Shown piece after piece: positions 50,816 to 59,558 of a DNA stretch of 64,000 nt (its first letter is position 1; each line of letters starts with the position of its first letter). The stretch covers positions 1 to 64,000 of the forward strand of contig JAWKUN010000007.1 of NCBI GenBank assembly GCA_041398565.1, written 5' to 3'. The translations under genes were made by a program, and so were the position numbers. The notes below the pieces were generated by a model. The model made no database searches, had not been told where the DNA came from, and worked only from the letters and a program-made list of their open reading frames with translations. Origin of the DNA: DATGPD01 sp041398565 (GTDB lineage Bacteria > Planctomycetota > UBA1135 > UBA2386).

Positions 50816-53398
50816 ATGCCGGGACGCCCTTCATCGAAGCTCCTCGCCGGCGCGATCCTCGCGATGGCGCTGCTGGGCGGGTCGGCCCTGTTCCTGCTGA
50901 TGTGGCAGCAGCCCGACGGCGTCACGACTTGGTCGAGCTCCGACCTCGAGCCGGTGCCGCCCCGGCCCGAGGACGGCGATTCCGCCCTCGAAGGCACACG
51001 ATCGATGGTGGTTCCGGACGACTTCGAGGCCATGCGCTCCGGCGAGTCGGCGGGCGAAGACGCAGCGATCGCCTTGGTCACCCTGCGGGGACGTGTCGTC
51101 GGGCCCCGCCAACAGCCGGTTGCGGGCGCAACGGTGCACCTCTCGTTCGCCGGCACGGGCCACGAACGCCTGAAGAAGCCGACGCAGACCTCATCGGCCG
51201 GCACCTTCGCCGTGAGGGGTCCGTTGCGTCCGAGCACGACGGTGACCGTCCTGGTCCTGCACCGGGAGTTCGCACCGAGCCAGGTCAGCCGACGCCTGCG
51301 CGCGACGGGCACGGGCGACGAGTTCGACCTGGGCGACATCGCCGTCGGCGACGGTGCCGGCGTGCGTGGGTCGGTCCTGCTGGCCGAAGGCGGCCACGCC
51401 GCCGACGCGGTGATCGACGTCGTGCCCGACACCGGCGGCAGCGCGTTGTGGTCACCGGAAGCGCGCGTGCGCGTGCAGGCCGTACCGACCGATGCGCAGG
51501 GCAACTTCCGCTTGGAACACCTTCCGCCCGGTAGCTACAGATTCGTGGCGCGAGCCCCCGGTCGAGTCGCGGCGAGCAGCGATGCCGTCGTCGTGCTCGA
51601 TGGCGACACCAAGGACCTGCCACCGATCGTGTTGCCCCCCGGCTGCCGGCTGGTCGGCGCAGTCGTCGACCGCCGCGGCCAAGGCATCGCCAAGGCCCGC
51701 GTTACGCTGGCCCAGCTCTCTCCGCCGTCCGGCGCACAGCAGCGCGTGCTCACCGCAGCCGACGGCAGCTTCGAGTTCGACAACCTGCGCCGCACCAGGT
51801 GTGAGATCCAGGTGTTCGCGATCGGCTTCGTCTCACGCGGGCTGCGCCTGGATCTGACCGAGGCGGAGAAGCACGTCCGAGTCGAACTCGACGACGGCCT
51901 GCGCGTCGACGGGTGCGTGGTCGCCGCCAGCACCGGCGCCGCCATCGACACGTTCGCGGTCCAGGCTCGGCGGGTGCGCAGCCTGCCGACGGTCGACCCC
52001 GGCAAGCCGACGCCACCGCCCCCACCTCCCCCGATCCGGCAGTCGGGCTCATGGCAGACCGCGCCGCAGGACCCGGGCCCGATGGAGGCGCACCCCGGCG
52101 GCATGTTCACCTGCAGCGGGCTGGACGAGGGCGTGTACGCGGTCGACGTCAAGGCGCCCGGTCACGTGATGGCCCGGAGCCACGAGGTCGAGGTGCGTCT
52201 CGGGCACCTTCCGCCCCGGATCGAGGTGGCCCTCGAACGCGGTCACACCGTGCGCGGCCGAGTCGTGCGAGCGGGTGACGGTGCAGCCGTGGCGGGTGCG
52301 CGACTCGAGGCGATACGGCTCGGACCCGACGACCGCGACCGCGAGCGCACACTGGGACCGACCGTCGCAAGAGCAATCAGCGACGGCGATGGCAGCTTCG
52401 CGATGACCAGCGTGGGGGCCGGCTCCTACGCTCTGCGCACGACGGCCGCCGGCCTGGAGGTCGCCACGACAGGCCCCATCTCGGTCGCCGGGGATGTGTC
52501 GGACCTGCGCATCGAGGTGGCACCGCACGCAGCCCTGCACGGCACGGTGCGCGGCATACCCGACGGCCGATCCGCCGACGTCACTGTGGTCGCCTTCGCT
52601 GACCAGCGCACGGTCAAGACGGCTCGCGTCGGCGACGACGGTACTTACCGCCTGGCTCCGCTACGCCCGGCCCCCTACCACGTGCGGGCCTATCTCGCCG
52701 ACTCGCGGTCGGCGATCCGCCACCTGGTGGACGCCGTCCAGGTCGAGCCGCCGCCGCAAGCCGACGTCACGGTCTCGGCCGGCCAAGACCAAGAGCTGAG
52801 TCTGGACCTACGGCTGGTGCCGCTCGGCCGGCTCGCTGGCACGGTACACGTCAACGGCATCGCCGCGGCCGGCTACCTCGTGCGCGCCGAGTCGCTCCCG
52901 TCGTCGCCGCGCAACAAGTCGCGGCGCCTGACGCCGGTGGCGCAGCAGTTCGTGGAAGCGAACGGCAGCTTCGCGCTCGACGAGCTCGAGGCTGGCGCCT
53001 ACCAGATGGTCGTCACGTCCGCGAGCAAGGAACGCGTGGTCGTGTACCGCGCCGATGCACACGTCGTCGCCGATACGGCCACCGAGATCGATCTCGACAT
53101 CGGCGTCGCAAGTCTCGAGGGTCGCGTCGTCACTCCCGAGGACGGCGGCCCGGTCGACGGCGTCGTCCGGCTCCGTCCGGCGGGCGTCGAGCCGGACCCC
53201 GTGGCGGAATACGCAGCGCGCGTCGACGAGATCCGGGCGCAAGTGCGGGAGGGCCGGTTCCGCTTCGAGGTGGTGCCGACCGGCTCGTTCGTGCTCGAAC
53301 ACAGCGACGGCACGGCGCGCAAGCCCGTACGCACCGAGGTGACCCTGCAGCGCGGCGAACATCGGAGCCTGATGGTCGTCGCCGGCGAAAAGCTCTAG
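50816..53398 (+). CDS. Large membrane-anchored or exported protein with carboxypeptidase-regulatory-like domains
   Basis: 860 residues from the ATG at 50816. The N-terminal KLLAGAILAMALLGGSALFLLMW is a membrane anchor or signal. The rest is a chain of about eight beta-sandwich units of the carboxypeptidase-regulatory/CNA-B kind: LRGRVVGPRQQPVAGATVHL, AQGNFRLEHLPPGSYRFVARA, LVGAVVDRRGQGIAKARVTL, DGSFEFDNLRR, VRGRVVRAGDGAAVAGARLEA. A Pro-rich turn (PTPPPPPPPIRQ) breaks the middle. No enzyme motif is present. It is likely a paralogue of the protein at 11249. The smaller protein at 53693 follows on the same strand. Confidence 0.85.
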   Translation: MPGRPSSKLLAGAILAMALLGGSALFLLMWQQPDGVTTWSSSDLEPVPPRPEDGDSALEGTRSMVVPDDFEAMRSGESAGEDAAIALVTLRGRVVGPRQQPVAGATVHLSFAGTGHERLKKPTQTSSAGTFAVRGPLRPSTTVTVLVLHREFAPSQVSRRLRATGTGDEFDLGDIAVGDGAGVRGSVLLAEGGHAADAVIDVVPDTGGSALWSPEARVRVQAVPTDAQGNFRLEHLPPGSYRFVARAPGRVAASSDAVVVLDGDTKDLPPIVLPPGCRLVGAVVDRRGQGIAKARVTLAQLSPPSGAQQRVLTAADGSFEFDNLRRTRCEIQVFAIGFVSRGLRLDLTEAEKHVRVELDDGLRVDGCVVAASTGAAIDTFAVQARRVRSLPTVDPGKPTPPPPPPPIRQSGSWQTAPQDPGPMEAHPGGMFTCSGLDEGVYAVDVKAPGHVMARSHEVEVRLGHLPPRIEVALERGHTVRGRVVRAGDGAAVAGARLEAIRLGPDDRDRERTLGPTVARAISDGDGSFAMTSVGAGSYALRTTAAGLEVATTGPISVAGDVSDLRIEVAPHAALHGTVRGIPDGRSADVTVVAFADQRTVKTARVGDDGTYRLAPLRPAPYHVRAYLADSRSAIRHLVDAVQVEPPPQADVTVSAGQDQELSLDLRLVPLGRLAGTVHVNGIAAAGYLVRAESLPSSPRNKSRRLTPVAQQFVEANGSFALDELEAGAYQMVVTSASKERVVVYRADAHVVADTATEIDLDIGVASLEGRVVTPEDGGPVDGVVRLRPAGVEPDPVAEYAARVDEIRAQVREGRFRFEVVPTGSFVLEHSDGTARKPVRTEVTLQRGEHRSLMVVAGEKL

Positions 53399-53692
53399 GG
53401 GAGTCCGCGTCACGGGATTCATCCGCGGCGGAGCCGCGCCCGTTCCCAGCTTGGCACGTCCGAATCTGCACAGCTCGCCCGACCTGCTGGGCGATTCGGC
53501 CGCACCAACCAGAACGAACATGCACGGCTCGGCCACGGCGACTCCCCGTGACACGGACTCCCAGCCGCCACCTGAGGCGGGTCGCGACGTGTCCTTGGGC
53601 GAAGCCCGGAGCGAGTGCGCGACGAGAGCCTGGGCGAAGCTTGGGCCGGAGTGAGGGCGCCGTTTCGCAGGCCCTGCCGTAGACTCCGGCCC
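53399..53692. other. Intergenic region without a supported gene
   Basis: 294 bases. It contains a direct repeat TGGGCGAAGC at 53596-53605 and 53631-53640 within similar surroundings. I see no gene. The -10-like TAGACT at 53680 marks its end. Confidence 0.4.
53680..53685 (+). promoter_or_regulatory. Candidate -10 element TAGACT
   Basis: TAGACT ends 7 bases before the GTG at 53693. No convincing -35 was found. Confidence 0.4.
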
Positions 53693-54460
53693 GTGACCAC
53701 GCTGATCCGCGTCCTCATCGCCCTCGTCGCAGCGCTCACCGTCTGCGTCGTCGGATGGGCGGGCCTGCACGCGATCGGGGTCAAGCCTCCCACGGTGGCG
53801 GCAGCGCCGAGCGACCTACAGCTGCCGTCGCCGTCGCCGGTGCCGAGCCCACGCGCCAACCTCGCGCCTTTCGGCTCGGCGGTCGACGCCAGCCTGTCGC
53901 GCCCGACCGCGCGCTCGCGTGGCGAGGTCGATGTCGAGCTGATCGGTGGCACGCCATCGATGGATCTCGTCCTGCGCGTCGTGAGCGGCTGGTCGGGCGC
54001 ACCGCTGGCGCAACGCCCACTCGATGCCCCTGCCCTGGCAGATGGGCGCGTGCGCTTCACCGGCGTGGCCAAGGGTTCGCACTGGCTGACGCTCGTTCCG
54101 GCGGCCGCGCCGACCGCCGCCTCCTACTTGACCCGCGTGCGCATCGACGTGCCCGCCGACGCACGGGCGCAGCTCGACGTGACCACGCATCCGCTGCGTG
54201 TGCGCGTACTGCGCGCCGGCGCCCCCGTCGCAAGGGCCCTCGTTCGGCTCGAGCGCGCCGACGACCCGGCATGGATGGACTCCACCCAGAGCGATGGTGA
54301 CGACGGCGTAGCATGGACCGACGCCGACGGGCAGGTCGGGCTCGGGCCTCTGGGTCGCGGCAGCTACCGAGCCCGCGTCGTCGGCGAATCCGCCCCGACG
54401 ATCTCGTTCGAGGTGCCCGGCACTGCCGAGATCGAGATCAGCCTGCCGGGCCTTCGGTGA
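53693..54460 (+). CDS. Membrane-anchored protein with beta-sandwich domains, small relative of the 50816 protein
   Basis: 255 residues from the GTG at 53693, starting at the anchor (LIRVLIALVAALTVCVVGWAGL). A Pro/Ser-rich linker (SPSPVPSPR) follows. Two beta-sandwich units similar to the carboxypeptidase-regulatory type: LVLRVVSGWSGAPLAQRPLD with GVAKGSHWLTLVPA, and LRVRVLRAGAPVARALVRLE with GLGPLGRGSYRARVVGES. It appears to be a short paralogue of its neighbour at 50816. Its 3' end overlaps the convergent gene ending at 54438 by 23 bases. Confidence 0.8.
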   Translation: MTTLIRVLIALVAALTVCVVGWAGLHAIGVKPPTVAAAPSDLQLPSPSPVPSPRANLAPFGSAVDASLSRPTARSRGEVDVELIGGTPSMDLVLRVVSGWSGAPLAQRPLDAPALADGRVRFTGVAKGSHWLTLVPAAAPTAASYLTRVRIDVPADARAQLDVTTHPLRVRVLRAGAPVARALVRLERADDPAWMDSTQSDGDDGVAWTDADGQVGLGPLGRGSYRARVVGESAPTISFEVPGTAEIEISLPGLR

Positions 54461-55322
54461 CAGGCTGCAGCTGACCGTCCTGCACCCGGTAGATCGTCGG
54501 CGACACCGGGTAGGGCGAGTTCTGGCTCTGTTCGCGGTTCAACTGCATGAGACCGGACAGCGATCCCTGGGCGCCACTGCCCAACCACAACGTGTCCCGT
54601 TCGGGCATCGCCACCAGCAACCCTTCGGTGCGCTCAGGATCGAGAAGCAGCACGCGCGCCGCGTCGTAGCCGTCACCCGTGCGGAGGACGACGGCGTCGT
54701 CGTCCGGACCGGGCATCGGCACGTGCTCGCCACCGAGCCGGCGGAGGTTCTGTGTCGACAGGCGGTGCACGCTCTCCTCGTCGACTCCCCATTGGCGCAG
54801 ATGCGCCTGGCACACGAACACCATGCTCCACGGGTCGTCGATCACGTAGCAGATGCGCAAGTCGGCGGCCAGCGCACGCGTGACCAGCGCCTCGTCACCG
54901 AAGGAGCGTCCCCGGGATCCCACCCAGTCCGCGCTCCGGACCTGGGGCAGGATGCGCGTCGCCACCTCGTCGAAACGATGCTCGCTGATGCGGGTCAAGC
55001 CACCGTTGGCGATCTCGCGCAGCAGCGTGTCGACCATTTGCGGCAACGCTTCGGGGAACGTGCTGGCGTGACGGAAGAGCTGGTGCAAGGGAACCGGCAC
55101 GTCCTGCCCCTCGACCTCCATCACCAGCACGAAGCGCCCCGGGAGCATCCCTCGCACGTGCACTTCGGGGTGATGCGCGCGCAGCGTCTCCTCGAGCCGC
55201 CGGAGGAACACCCTGACCTCCGCGGGGATGGTCACCGGACGGTAGCGCCGCCGGATCACGTGGAAGGCCGCCGCCGTGACGAGGCTCAACGCCAACCAGC
55301 CGAGGCCAAGCCAGGCCAACAT
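54438..55322 (-). CDS. DUF1444-like protein with N-terminal membrane segment
   Basis: 294 residues from the ATG at 55322. The first 25 residues (LAWLGLGWLALSLVTAAAFHVI) anchor it, and a basic RRRYRPV follows. The globular part is alpha/beta: VRVFLRRLEETLRAHHPEV, GRFVLVMEVEGQDVPVPLHQLFR, LVTRALAADLRICYVIDDPWSMVFVCQ and EGLLVAMPERDTLWLG. The layout resembles DUF1444 proteins of unknown role. Repeat B2 ends 47 bases upstream of its start codon. The role is unknown. Confidence 0.75.
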   Translation of the reverse strand: MLAWLGLGWLALSLVTAAAFHVIRRRYRPVTIPAEVRVFLRRLEETLRAHHPEVHVRGMLPGRFVLVMEVEGQDVPVPLHQLFRHASTFPEALPQMVDTLLREIANGGLTRISEHRFDEVATRILPQVRSADWVGSRGRSFGDEALVTRALAADLRICYVIDDPWSMVFVCQAHLRQWGVDEESVHRLSTQNLRRLGGEHVPMPGPDDDAVVLRTGDGYDAARVLLLDPERTEGLLVAMPERDTLWLGSGAQGSLSGLMQLNREQSQNSPYPVSPTIYRVQDGQLQPVTEGPAG

Positions 55323-55369
55323 GGGTCTCTCATCGGCAGCACGCCGTCGCAGCGTGAGCCCAAGACTTG

Positions 55370-55450
55370 GATGGGCGGACGACAGGTGTCGCCGCCCATC
55401 GCACCAGCTTTGGAGCGGATGGAGCCAGGCTCCACCGCTGAACGCTGGTG
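55370..55450 (-). repeat. Structured repeat family B, copy B2 (inverted relative to B1)
   Basis: GATGGGCGG (55370-55378) pairs with CCGCCCATC (55392-55400), with CGAC/GTCG inside. CACCAGC (55402-55408) pairs with GCTGGTG (55444-55450) around an inner AGCGGATGGAGCC/GGCTCCACCGCT hairpin. Compared with B1, the outer pair C-G has become A-T, a compensatory change. Read towards the minus gene it ends 47 bases before the ATG at 55322. Confidence 0.75.
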
Positions 55451-55714
55451 GCGCCGACTGGCCGTCGCCGCGGCAAGTGCGCGGCGGCCGGGGTCCGAAG
55501 CCGGGAGGCGACGACCTCGCAGGCCCGTCGATGGGCCTGGCACCCCGGCCGCGAGCAGGGGAATTGTCCGTGGATCGACACTTGACTCCGCATCCAAGCC
55601 GACCCTCTGCCCGAAGACGCCCAGAGGTGTAGCCGGATGCAACACCATCCGTCAACCCCCGTGAGGCCCGGATGACCGATTGTAGGATGCAGTAGGGTAC
55701 GCTATCACTCGTAC

Positions 55715-55759
55715 TCGATTATCGAACATATGGCCCTCGCCCATCCGGTAGTGAGGGCC
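55715..55759 (+). promoter_or_regulatory. Operator-like palindrome and leader hairpin before the FHA gene
   Basis: TCGAT-T-ATCGA (55715-55725) is a palindrome in the most AT-rich part of the gap. GGCCCTC (55732-55738) pairs with GAGGGCC (55753-55759), a hairpin ending 10 bases before the ATG at 55770. This may be promoter control, translational control, or both. Confidence 0.35.
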
Positions 55760-55769
55760 AGGCACCCGC

Positions 55770-57575
55770 ATGAGTGACTTCCGGATCCTCGCCTACCGCG
55801 AATCGGCCGTCGAGAGCTTCCCGCTCGCGTCGGGAACCGAATGGCGCATCGGCCGCGCCGTGGAGTGCGACATCCGGCTCAACGACCCCTCCGTCAGTCG
55901 GGTGCACTTGGCCCTGCAGCGCGTGCAGGACGAGTTCCACTTCGAGGACCTCGGGGGCGCCAACCCGATTCTGCTGCACGGTCAGCGGGTGACGCGGGGC
56001 GCGCTCGTACCGGGCGTGCCGCTCGTCGTCGGCAGCACCATCCTCTACTTGGACCGCATGGCGAAGACCGCCGAGGTGCGGATCCAGGGTGGCGACGCCC
56101 TGTCCGGGAAGACGCGTCGCTACCTCGACGAGGGGGCCGCCGGCCAGCCCGACCTCGCCAACCTCACGCAGCCGAACCCGTCGACCGCCGAGCTGGTCGC
56201 CTCGTTCCTGGCCGTCGACGAGGAGGGGGCGCCCGCCGGGAGTGGAGCAGCGAGCCTGGTCGACGGAGCGATGCGCTGGTTGCGCTTCCGCCAAGGGACG
56301 ATCGTCGCCTTCGTCGGCGGCGCCACCTACGAAGTCGTCGCCTCGCGCTCACGCGACGGCAGCGCGACCATGCAGATCAGTCGCACGATCCTCGACGAGG
56401 TGCGCGTGCGGCGGCGCGCCTTCCTGCAACCCGGCACGGCGTCGGGGCGCAACGTCGCGGTGGTCGCCGTCCCTCTCGGCGACCCGGTGGCCGGAGCCTT
56501 GATCCTCTCGCATCCGATCCCCGGGCTGACCATCGACGACGAACTCCTGCGGGCCGCCGCCACCCTCGGTCAAGGGATCTGGACCCGCTTGGGAGAGCTG
56601 CGGGCACTGCGCACTCTGCGCGAGCAGGTGAGCCGAGCCCAGTTCCAGCAGAGTCCGGCGCACGCGGCCCTCACGGCGTCGGCGCGCTTGACCAGCGTGT
56701 GCCGGGAGCTCCTGCGCGCCGCCGAGCACAGCCTGCCGATCTTCCTGATCGGCGAGGACGGAACCGAGAAGGAGGATCTGGCCCGCTTCGCCCATGCCCA
56801 CAGTCCGCGAACGGCGCGCGCGTTCGTGGGCTTCCACGCTGGGGTGGTGCCGGCGACGCGCGCCGAGGAGGAGCTGTTCGGGAGCGTGCGAGCCAGCACG
56901 GTGGTGCGGGCGGGCGACTCCAGCCGAGCTCTGCTGCGCGCTCAGGGCGGCATGCTCTTCCTCGAGGAGCCGGAGTTGCTCCCCGAGCACGTGCAGGATC
57001 GCTTGGCTCGCGTGCTCGCGGCCGGCGAGATCACGGTCGCCGCGGGCGACCACCTTCCGCTCGACCTGCGCGTGGTGGCCGCGAGCACGGAGGATCCGAG
57101 CGCCCCCCGCGCCGACGGACGCGCCCTACGCCCGGGCCTGTCGGAGCTGCTGACCGCCATCCGCATCGACGTCCCCCCGTTGCGCAGCGCGCCCGCCGAC
57201 GTCAGCACCCTGACCGAGCTCATCCTCAGCGAAATGACACCCTCTCCCGACGGCGTCCCACGCACGGTCTCCGAGCAGGCGTTGGAGGCACTTCTCGCCT
57301 ACACGTGGCCGGGCAACGTGCGGCAGCTGCGTCGAGTGCTCGAGGTCGCCGCCGCGCGCGCCGGCAATCGCCCGGTCCAGCCGCGCGATCTTCCAACCGA
57401 GGTGCGCGAGCCACGGTCACAGAGCGCTGGCCTGCTCTCCCTCGCCGAGGTCGAGCGCAACCACATCGCGGCCATCCTCGAGGCGGTGGGCGGAGTCAAG
57501 ACGCGTGCCGCCGAAGTGCTGGGCATCGCGCCCTCGACGCTCTACGAGAAGCTGCGGCGCTACAACCTGAAGTAG
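55770..57575 (+). CDS. FHA-GAF regulator with degenerate sigma-54-activator AAA+ domain and Fis helix-turn-helix
   Basis: 601 residues from the ATG at 55770. An FHA domain at residues about 25-95 has WRIGRAVECDIRL and SVSRVHLAL, with the G-R and S-x-x-H residues that bind phospho-Thr. A GAF-like region follows (about 140-290). The AAA+ part keeps the fold but has lost key residues. Walker A is GEDGTEKE (GxxGxGK broken), Walker B is FLEEPE, the GAFTGA loop is absent between ELFGSVRAS and LLRAQGG, and the R-finger RADLxYRL is not seen. The Fis helix-turn-helix (GGVKTRAAEVLGIAPSTLYEKL) is intact. It probably binds DNA without activating RpoN; compare the intact regulator at 7690. The gene converges with the FG-GAP gene. 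Confidence 0.9.
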   Translation: MSDFRILAYRESAVESFPLASGTEWRIGRAVECDIRLNDPSVSRVHLALQRVQDEFHFEDLGGANPILLHGQRVTRGALVPGVPLVVGSTILYLDRMAKTAEVRIQGGDALSGKTRRYLDEGAAGQPDLANLTQPNPSTAELVASFLAVDEEGAPAGSGAASLVDGAMRWLRFRQGTIVAFVGGATYEVVASRSRDGSATMQISRTILDEVRVRRRAFLQPGTASGRNVAVVAVPLGDPVAGALILSHPIPGLTIDDELLRAAATLGQGIWTRLGELRALRTLREQVSRAQFQQSPAHAALTASARLTSVCRELLRAAEHSLPIFLIGEDGTEKEDLARFAHAHSPRTARAFVGFHAGVVPATRAEEELFGSVRASTVVRAGDSSRALLRAQGGMLFLEEPELLPEHVQDRLARVLAAGEITVAAGDHLPLDLRVVAASTEDPSAPRADGRALRPGLSELLTAIRIDVPPLRSAPADVSTLTELILSEMTPSPDGVPRTVSEQALEALLAYTWPGNVRQLRRVLEVAAARAGNRPVQPRDLPTEVREPRSQSAGLLSLAEVERNHIAAILEAVGGVKTRAAEVLGIAPSTLYEKLRRYNLK

Positions 57576-57629
57576 TCGCCCCGTACGACCGCGAACGGCG
57601 GACGGGACGGCTTCCCGCCCGAGCCTCGA

Positions 57630-59402
57630 TTACTGAACGACGACCATCTGCATCTGTCGCAGCGCCAGGCCCACCGTAGCACCCGCCTCGACGCCCTGGA
57701 TGGGAAGACGCAGGCCGCGCAGCGCCGCGACGCCGGGGATGGGCAGGGTGCCCAGCAAGCGGCCGTCGGTGGCCAGTGGGCCGCCGTACAAGAACACGAT
57801 CGGCGACAGCGGGTCGAGGCGCAGGATGCCGGCAGGAGGCCACGGCACCACCGCCGGCTGGGCGCCTAGGAAGGCCGCCATCGCGTTCCCGACGGCCCCC
57901 TGCAGTTCGAGGCGCAGGGTACCGCCCGGGGTCGCGTGACCGCGCACTGCCAGCCGATCGCTGCTCGCCGTCAGGCCGGTCCGCAGGTTGCCCTCGTGGT
58001 AGCACGACCACAGGATGCGGCCGGGCGAGGTGGGGCCAGTCAGCTTCCACAGGTAGAGCGTGCCCGTCGTGTCCCGGTTGGCGAGCGCGGCGATCTCGAG
58101 CACCCCGTCCCCGTCGACGTCGGCGATGGTCGCGCCGTTCAGGTAGGTGAAGCCGTCGGTGCGCAGGGGAAAGCCGGGCTCGATCTGGCCGTGCGCGTCG
58201 ATGCAGTGCAAGAACCCCTGGTTGTTCGCCATCACGCTCGTGCCGAAGAAGATCTCGAGCTCGGGATCGAGGTCGACGTTGGCGACGGTGACCGGCGACT
58301 CGGCGCCACCCTCGGTCACGTAGGGGAATCCGGGTAGCAGCTGCCCCTGGCGGTCCCACGCGTACAGCGCCGGCGCCGCGGCGGTACCGCCGGCGCGACC
58401 GGCCAACACGTCGAGGCTGCCGTCACCGTCGAGGTCGGCCACGGTCGGCGGGCAGTAGGACCAGCCGCCGAAGAGCTTCGGCCAACCAGCGAGCTGGGTG
58501 CCGTCGGCCTTGAACACGTAGCAGCCACCGCCCGACTGGTGCAGGCACATCGCGATCTCGAGCACGCCGTCGGCATCGAGATCGGCGAGCGCCGGCGACT
58601 GGTAGGAGACGTTGGCGTTGAAGGTGCTCGCCACGTTCACCGGCCAACCGGCGCGCACCTGGCCAGCCGCGTCGGTGACATAGACGGACGTGTACGAGCC
58701 GAACACGAGTTCCTTGCGCCCGTCGCCGTCGAGATCGCCCACCGCCGGCGTGAATGCCGGCACATGGTCGAGCGTGAGCGGCCAGCCCGGCAGCGGCGTG
58801 CCGTCGGCACGGAGCACGTGCGCGCGCCCGATCGGGTAGGCGCGTTCGGTCGCGATCACCTCGAGGCGCCCGTCGCCGTCGAGGTCCTCGGCCACGACGG
58901 CTTCGACGTTGTTGTTGCTGAACGTCAACGGCCAGCCGGGAAGCGGATTGCCGCCGCGGTCGAGCGCGTGCAGGCTACCGCCGCTGGTGATGCCGCGGGT
59001 CGCCACGAGGATCTCGAGAAAGCCGTCGCCGTCGAGGTCCGCCACCACCGGCGAGATTTGGCCCCAGCCGCTCACCGTGCGCGGCCAGCCCGGCAGGGCC
59101 GTCCCGTCGTAGCGGAACACGTAGACGCGCCCGTCGGTGCTGGGCCGGATGATCTCGAGGCGGCCGTCCCCGTCGAGGTCGGCAAGGGTCACGTTGCGGT
59201 TGGGATGGAAGTTCGGATGCGTGGCGATCTGCACCGGCCAGCCGGGCATGAGCGTGACCGCCTGGGGCCCGGGCGCAGCGACGTCGGCGACGCGACCAGC
59301 CGCGACCGTGGTCTGTCCAGCGACCACGGCGCCGGCGTCGCTGGTGGATACACTTTGCGCCGCGCCAATCTGGACCGCGGCGGCGAGAGCGAGGGGGAGC
59401 AT
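57630..59402 (-). CDS. Exported FG-GAP/VCBS propeller protein with planctomycete-type C-terminal module
   Basis: 590 residues from the ATG at 59402, which opens a short signal peptide (LPLALAAAVQIGAAQ). About seven blades follow with loops of the type ADLDGDGRLEII, ADLDGDGFLEIL, EDLDGDGRLEVI, GDLDGDGRKELV, calcium-binding DxDGDG motifs, and a repeating LPGWP strand. The last 115 residues (from TASSDRLAVRGHATPGG) resemble the C-terminal module at 390 and 14398 (GILRLDP, then a G-rich strand and QMVVVQ). Such modules may direct export or anchoring, but this is inference. A -10-like TATCCT ends 6 bases before the start. It converges with the FHA gene. Confidence 0.88.
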   Translation of the reverse strand: MLPLALAAAVQIGAAQSVSTSDAGAVVAGQTTVAAGRVADVAAPGPQAVTLMPGWPVQIATHPNFHPNRNVTLADLDGDGRLEIIRPSTDGRVYVFRYDGTALPGWPRTVSGWGQISPVVADLDGDGFLEILVATRGITSGGSLHALDRGGNPLPGWPLTFSNNNVEAVVAEDLDGDGRLEVIATERAYPIGRAHVLRADGTPLPGWPLTLDHVPAFTPAVGDLDGDGRKELVFGSYTSVYVTDAAGQVRAGWPVNVASTFNANVSYQSPALADLDADGVLEIAMCLHQSGGGCYVFKADGTQLAGWPKLFGGWSYCPPTVADLDGDGSLDVLAGRAGGTAAAPALYAWDRQGQLLPGFPYVTEGGAESPVTVANVDLDPELEIFFGTSVMANNQGFLHCIDAHGQIEPGFPLRTDGFTYLNGATIADVDGDGVLEIAALANRDTTGTLYLWKLTGPTSPGRILWSCYHEGNLRTGLTASSDRLAVRGHATPGGTLRLELQGAVGNAMAAFLGAQPAVVPWPPAGILRLDPLSPIVFLYGGPLATDGRLLGTLPIPGVAALRGLRLPIQGVEAGATVGLALRQMQMVVVQ

Positions 59403-59408
59403 CCCGGC

Positions 59409-59414
59409 AGGATA
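59409..59414 (-). promoter_or_regulatory. Candidate -10 element TATCCT
   Basis: On the minus strand TATCCT ends only 6 bases before the ATG at 59402. Confidence 0.4.
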
Positions 59415-59530
59415 GCGCTGCGGCGCCGACTCGACCGCGCCTGCGCGGGGGTGGTCCGACCGAGCGCGGCCGACGCATCATCTGCCCCGCCGGCGCCGGC
59501 GTTCGGCGTGCCTCGGGCCACGTCTTTCCG

Positions 59531-59536
59531 TATCCT
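59531..59536 (+). promoter_or_regulatory. Candidate -10 element TATCCT before the desulfurase gene
   Basis: TATCCT ends 22 bases before the ATG at 59559. The divergent FG-GAP gene has the same hexamer. Confidence 0.35.
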
Positions 59537-59558
59537 CGACCGGCTGCACGAGCCGAGC

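Larger units (their letters stand above)
55323..55769. other. Divergent intergenic region with repeat B2 and an AT-rich promoter
   Basis: 447 bases between the DUF1444-like gene and the FHA gene. Repeat B2 is near the left side. 55451-55680 holds nothing recognised. An AT-rich island (55690-55730) with a small palindrome precedes the FHA gene. Confidence 0.55.

Noticed and set aside
53596..53640. Direct repeat TGGGCGAAGC as part of a dispersed family
   Set aside because: Only two short copies 35 bases apart, no structure, not seen elsewhere in the window.
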